A stretch of 9,981 nt of DNA, from NCBI GenBank assembly GCA_027371515.1, contig DAHXMX010000030.1, forward strand, positions 1 through 9,981, read 5' to 3'. Origin of the DNA: Neisseriaceae bacterium (GTDB lineage: Bacteria > Pseudomonadota > Gammaproteobacteria > Burkholderiales > UBA11063). Positions 7,112 through 9,981 of this stretch are shown piece by piece. The first letter of the stretch is position 1. Each line of letters begins with the position of its first letter. Position numbers and translations under genes: made by a program. The notes under the pieces were generated by a model. It had not been told where the DNA came from. It made no database searches and saw only the letters and a list, made by a program, of their open reading frames with translations.

Positions 7112-7113
7112 TT
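7057..7113 (+). terminator. Possible terminator of the ppk1-lptE-holA-channel run
   Basis: The stem GCCACATT/AATGTGGC (7057-7064 with 7096-7103) is followed by the T-rich TGTTTCTTTT (7104-7113), which includes the first bases of the typA stop codon. The loop is long (31 nt) and the T tract is broken, so it is weaker than a standard intrinsic terminator. The minus-strand reading has no T run after the stem, so termination of typA transcripts is not explained by it. Confidence 0.4.
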
Positions 7114-8926
7114 ACCCGATTTTTTTGGAATTGCGTTTGCGTTCATTTTCAGTGAGGTAACGTTTACGTAATCTCAATGTTTTAGGTGTGATTTCTACTA
7201 ATTCGTCATCATCAATGAATTCAATGGCACGCTCTAGACTTAATAAAATTGGTGGGGTTAAGCGTACTGCTTCATCAGTACCAGATGCGCGTATATTAGT
7301 TAATTGTTTACCTTTAATTGGGTTGACTACTAAATCATTATCGCGATTATGGATACCAATAATCATTCCTTCATATAATTTGTCGCCAGGGTTTACAAAC
7401 ATACGACCGCGATCCTCTAGTTTCCATAAGGCATAAGCAACAGCATCACCTTGTTCTTGAGAAATAAGCACTCCATTGCGACGACCTGGGATATCAGCTT
7501 TAACCGGACCATAACTATCAAATAAATGAGCCATTAAGCCAGTACCACGAGTTAAAGTTAAAAAGTCACTTTGAAACCCAATTAATCCACGCGCTGGTAT
7601 CCGGTACTCAAGTCGTGAACGACCATGTCCGTCAGACGACATATCGATTAATTCGCCACGACGACGCCCAAGTTCTTCCATTATTGCACCTTGGTGCTCT
7701 TCTTCAATATCAACAGTGAGTAGCTCATAAGGTTCTTGCTTTTCACCATCAATTTCTTTCATTACTACATGTGGTTTAGCTACTGCTAATTCAAACCCTT
7801 CACGTCGCATATTTTCAATTAAAATAGTTAGATGTAGTTCACCACGACCTGATACTAAGAAAACGTCAGAATTATTGGTATCTTCTACACGTAATGCAAC
7901 GTTAGTTAATAATTCTTTATTTAAACGTTCTCGTATTTGACGGCTAGTTACAAATTTACCTTCAGTGCCAGCTAGAGGTGACGTATTTACTTGGAATGTC
8001 ATACTAAGGGTTGGTTCATCAATTTTGAGCATCGCTAATGGCTCAGGATTAGCTACATCACAAATAGTTTGCCCAATGCTTAATTCTTCAATACCATTAA
8101 TTAATACAATATCTCCAGCGCTTGCTTCATCAACTGTAGCGCGTTCAAGTCCAGAGAATATTTGTACTTGGTTAATTTTAGCGGTTCTGCGCTCACCATC
8201 GGGACCTGTTGCAACAACTACTTGCATATTAGGTCTGATTTTACCTCGACGAATTCGCCCAATACCGATACGTCCCACAAAACTTGAATAATCTAGCGCT
8301 GATATTTGTAATTGTAGGCTACCATCTTCGTTTGTCTCAGGTGCTGCTACATGAGATAATACCGTATCAAATAAAGATTCCATATTATTAGTTATTTGAT
8401 TATAATCAAGTGTTGCAAATCCATTTAAAGCTGAAGCATATACTACAGGGAAATCTAATTGTTCTTCTGTAGCTCCGAGTTTATCAAATAAATCGAATGT
8501 TTGATCAATCACCCAATCAGGGCGAGCACCAGGACGATCAATTTTATTTATTACTACAATTGGTTTTAATCCAAGCGCTAGAGCTTTTTTAGTGACAAAA
8601 CGAGTTTGTGGCATAGGACCTTCAACTGCATCAACTAGCAGCAATACACCATCAACCATACCAAGCACTCGTTCTACTTCACCGCCAAAATCAGCATGTC
8701 CTGGTGTATCAACGATATTAATTCTTGTGTTTTTATAATTTAGAGATACATTTTTAGCCAAAATTGTAATTCCGCGTTCTTTTTCTAAATCATTACTATC
8801 CATAACGCGTTCAACTATTTGTTGATGTGCAGAAAATGTTCCCGCTTGTTGTAAAAGTTTATCTACTAAAGTTGTTTTTCCATGGTCAACGTGGGCAATA
8901 ATTGCTATATTACGTAAATTTTTCAT
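7112..8926 (-). CDS. typA: Ribosome-associated GTPase TypA/BipA
   Basis: TypA (BipA) is a translational GTPase related to EF-G and LepA. It binds the ribosome and helps in 50S assembly and in growth under cold or other stress. The 604 residues equal the normal length (E. coli 607). GTPase motifs are all present: AHVDHGKTT (11-19, P-loop), RGITI (51-55), DTPGH (73-77), NKID (127-130) and SAL (165-167). A beta-barrel domain follows (about 205-295), then the EF-G-like domains III and V (GRGELHLTILIENMRREGFE at 360-379; RRRGELIDM at 421-429). Last comes the BipA-specific C-terminal domain (NGVLISQEQGDAVAYAL at 484-500, RASGTDEAVRL at 546-556, FIDDDELVEITP at 570-581). Details such as SPLAGTEGKF and LLTNVALRVEDT recall betaproteobacterial proteins. 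The ATG at 8926 gives the canonical N-terminus MKNLRNIAII; only a weak GAAAG lies about 10 nt upstream. The gene lies 118 nt downstream of topA on the same strand, with its own promoter candidate. Confidence 0.97.
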   Translation of the reverse strand: MKNLRNIAIIAHVDHGKTTLVDKLLQQAGTFSAHQQIVERVMDSNDLEKERGITILAKNVSLNYKNTRINIVDTPGHADFGGEVERVLGMVDGVLLLVDAVEGPMPQTRFVTKKALALGLKPIVVINKIDRPGARPDWVIDQTFDLFDKLGATEEQLDFPVVYASALNGFATLDYNQITNNMESLFDTVLSHVAAPETNEDGSLQLQISALDYSSFVGRIGIGRIRRGKIRPNMQVVVATGPDGERRTAKINQVQIFSGLERATVDEASAGDIVLINGIEELSIGQTICDVANPEPLAMLKIDEPTLSMTFQVNTSPLAGTEGKFVTSRQIRERLNKELLTNVALRVEDTNNSDVFLVSGRGELHLTILIENMRREGFELAVAKPHVVMKEIDGEKQEPYELLTVDIEEEHQGAIMEELGRRRGELIDMSSDGHGRSRLEYRIPARGLIGFQSDFLTLTRGTGLMAHLFDSYGPVKADIPGRRNGVLISQEQGDAVAYALWKLEDRGRMFVNPGDKLYEGMIIGIHNRDNDLVVNPIKGKQLTNIRASGTDEAVRLTPPILLSLERAIEFIDDDELVEITPKTLRLRKRYLTENERKRNSKKIG

Positions 8927-8952
8927 TAAATTATTACTTTCTTATTGAAATA

Positions 8953-8992
8953 TATATGATAAATCTAATTTCGTCGGTAATTATATCATATA
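8953..8992. repeat. 9-bp inverted repeat overlapping the typA promoter candidate
   Basis: TATATGATA (8953-8961) and TATCATATA (8984-8992) form a perfect 9-bp inverted repeat with a 22-nt spacer. The second arm covers the proposed -10 element of typA, and the first lies in the leader. It could be an operator or a weak leader hairpin. Being made almost only of A and T, it may be chance. Confidence 0.4.
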
Positions 8993-9014
8993 AAATCGTA
9001 TCGCTGCTTGTAAA
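8985..9014 (-). promoter_or_regulatory. Candidate sigma-70 promoter of typA
   Basis: Read on the minus strand, TTTACA (9014-9009, 5 of 6 to the -35 consensus) and TATGAT (8990-8985, 5 of 6 to the -10 consensus) are 18 nt apart. A perfect TATAAT (8985-8980) overlaps the -10, but no good -35 is spaced for it. The leader would be about 50 nt. This would let typA be expressed apart from topA. Confidence 0.45.
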
Positions 9015-9044
9015 TTGAAGTGCGAAAAATTAGCTGTCAAATAT

Positions 9045-9981
9045 TTAATCAGATAATTGTTCTGTATGGTTGCATTTAGGGCATATCTTTTGCGATCCTT
9101 TGGTTTTTGTGGTTTTGTGTAGCATAATGCTGTAGCCACAATTAGGACATTTCTCTTGTATTGGCTTGTTATTGAATAATGTTTTACAAGTTGGATAGTT
9201 ATTGCATGCATAAAACCAGTTGCCATAACGATTTTTTTTAGCTACTATTTTACCTGTATTACAATTAGGGCATATAATATTATCAGTATTGCTATCATCT
9301 TGGTTGGCGTTACTACTATTTTCTACATACTTACATTTAGGATAATTTTTACATGAAATGAATTTACCATAACGACCAGTTCTAAAAATTAATTCACCAC
9401 CATCTTTAGGGCAATTTCGTCCGACTACTATTTCTGTATCGACATTTGGTTCAATTTGATTACCTTCTTTATCTATTTTACGCATGTAATTACATTCAGG
9501 ATATCCTGAACAGCCAATAAATTTACCATATCGTCCAAAACGAGATATTAATTGTTTGCCGCACTTAGGGCAGTTTTCTTCTAATCTTTCTGTTGTAATA
9601 TCACTACGCGCTATATTTTGAATATCTTTGAGTTTAGTATCGAGTGTATTCCAAAATTCTTGTAAAATCGGTAGTTTTTGTATTTTACCATTTGCCACTT
9701 GATCTAAAGTGTCTTCTAAGTTGGCTGTAAATTTAAAATCTACATATTGTGTGAGATGGGTAGTTAAAAATGAATTTACAATATAACCAATATCTGTTGG
9801 AATGAATTTCTTTTTATCTAACATTACATATTCACGCTTTTTAAGTGTTGAGATAATACTTGCATATGTCGATGGACGCCCGATTCCGAGTTCTTCAAGA
9901 GCTTTTACCAAAGATGCTTCACTATAGCGTGGTTTTGGCTCTGTTTGATGTTCGGTAAAGTATACTTTATCTACAGGTAAT
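9045..9981 (-). CDS. topA: DNA topoisomerase I, C-terminal part (cut by window edge)
   Basis: TopA relaxes negative supercoils by passing a strand through a transient single-strand break. The visible 311 residues (of roughly 800 expected) begin LPVDKVYFTEHQTEPKPRY. They contain SEASLVKALEELGIGRPSTY (visible residues 20-39), a highly conserved core segment that confirms type IA topoisomerase I. The catalytic tyrosine and Toprim domain lie beyond the window. Four zinc-finger modules follow, counted in visible residues: C137/C140/C157/C163; C190/D193/C210/C216; C237/C240/C259/C265; and C278/C281/C300/C303. The first three share a repeated RYGKFIxC...YPxC or similar pattern; the last is a compact ribbon. 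The second module has aspartate where the second cysteine is expected. The stop is TAA at 9047-9045. The reading frame is open to the window edge, so the start is not seen; a TTG at 9911 is an internal leucine codon, not a start. Confidence 0.96.
   Translation of the reverse strand, partial: LPVDKVYFTEHQTEPKPRYSEASLVKALEELGIGRPSTYASIISTLKKREYVMLDKKKFIPTDIGYIVNSFLTTHLTQYVDFKFTANLEDTLDQVANGKIQKLPILQEFWNTLDTKLKDIQNIARSDITTERLEENCPKCGKQLISRFGRYGKFIGCSGYPECNYMRKIDKEGNQIEPNVDTEIVVGRNCPKDGGELIFRTGRYGKFISCKNYPKCKYVENSSNANQDDSNTDNIICPNCNTGKIVAKKNRYGNWFYACNNYPTCKTLFNNKPIQEKCPNCGYSIMLHKTTKTKGSQKICPKCNHTEQLSD

Larger units (their letters stand above)
8927..9044. other. topA-typA intergenic spacer
   Basis: This 118-nt AT-rich gap lies between topA and typA, both on the minus strand. 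It contains the typA promoter candidate and the inverted repeat described separately. No GC-rich hairpin with a T tract is visible after topA, so read-through from topA into typA is possible. A perfect TTGACA (9040-9035, minus) is present but has only a poor -10 at 17-18 nt. Confidence 0.6.

Noticed and set aside
7188..7436. Plus-strand frame of 82 codons inside typA
   Set aside because: It is antisense to the conserved C-terminal domain of TypA; its composition is that of a mirror frame.
7965..8291. Plus-strand frame of 108 codons inside typA
   Set aside because: It is antisense to conserved TypA domains and has no independent support.
8981..9226. Minus-strand frame of 81 codons across the topA end and spacer
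   Set aside because: It overlaps the zinc-finger region of topA in another frame and runs into the typA promoter region. The topA frame explains the sequence fully.
9045..9911. A shorter protein starting at the TTG at 9911
   Set aside because: The frame stays open to the window edge and the residues before it (PRYSEAS) are conserved topoisomerase I core, so the TTG is an internal leucine.

Overview
The window comes from an AT-rich (roughly 30% GC by eye) Gram-negative proteobacterium. It encodes an LptE-type outer-membrane lipoprotein for LPS export, the clamp-loader subunit HolA, a PPK1-type polyphosphate kinase, BipA/TypA and topoisomerase I. The wording of several TypA stretches (for example NTSPLAGTEGKFVTSRQIR and LTNVALRVEDT) is closer to what I remember of betaproteobacterial, Neisseria-like TypA than to E. 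coli. I therefore lean towards a low-GC betaproteobacterium, but this is inference without a database search.

Layout. (1) 37-1944 (+): a polytopic membrane protein of the GtrII glucosyltransferase type with an added C-terminal soluble domain. It ends in a clean rho-independent terminator at 1962-1984. (2) 1985-2243: a non-coding gap with a small GC-rich patch, a possible decayed minus-strand coding remnant and a plausible promoter for the next gene. (3) 2244-6995 (+): a compact four-gene run, ppk1, lptE, holA and a YbdG-type mechanosensitive channel gene, joined by overlaps of 8 and 14 nt and a 10-nt gap. (4) 6996-7111: a convergent intergenic region with direct and inverted repeats that probably ends transcription. 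(5) 7112-8926 (-): typA/bipA, complete, with a promoter candidate in the 118-nt gap upstream. (6) 9045-9981 (-): the C-terminal third of topA, cut by the window edge, with four zinc-finger modules.

The genes are mostly envelope and housekeeping functions: surface-glycan modification, polyphosphate synthesis, LPS transport, replication clamp loading, osmotic safety valve, ribosome-associated GTPase and DNA relaxation. The ppk1-lptE-holA-channel run looks like one transcription unit in which translational coupling is likely. I see no mobile element with recognisable ends, CRISPR array, rRNA, tRNA, toxin-antitoxin pair or defence cassette. I found no convincing new system; the findings are modest local oddities.
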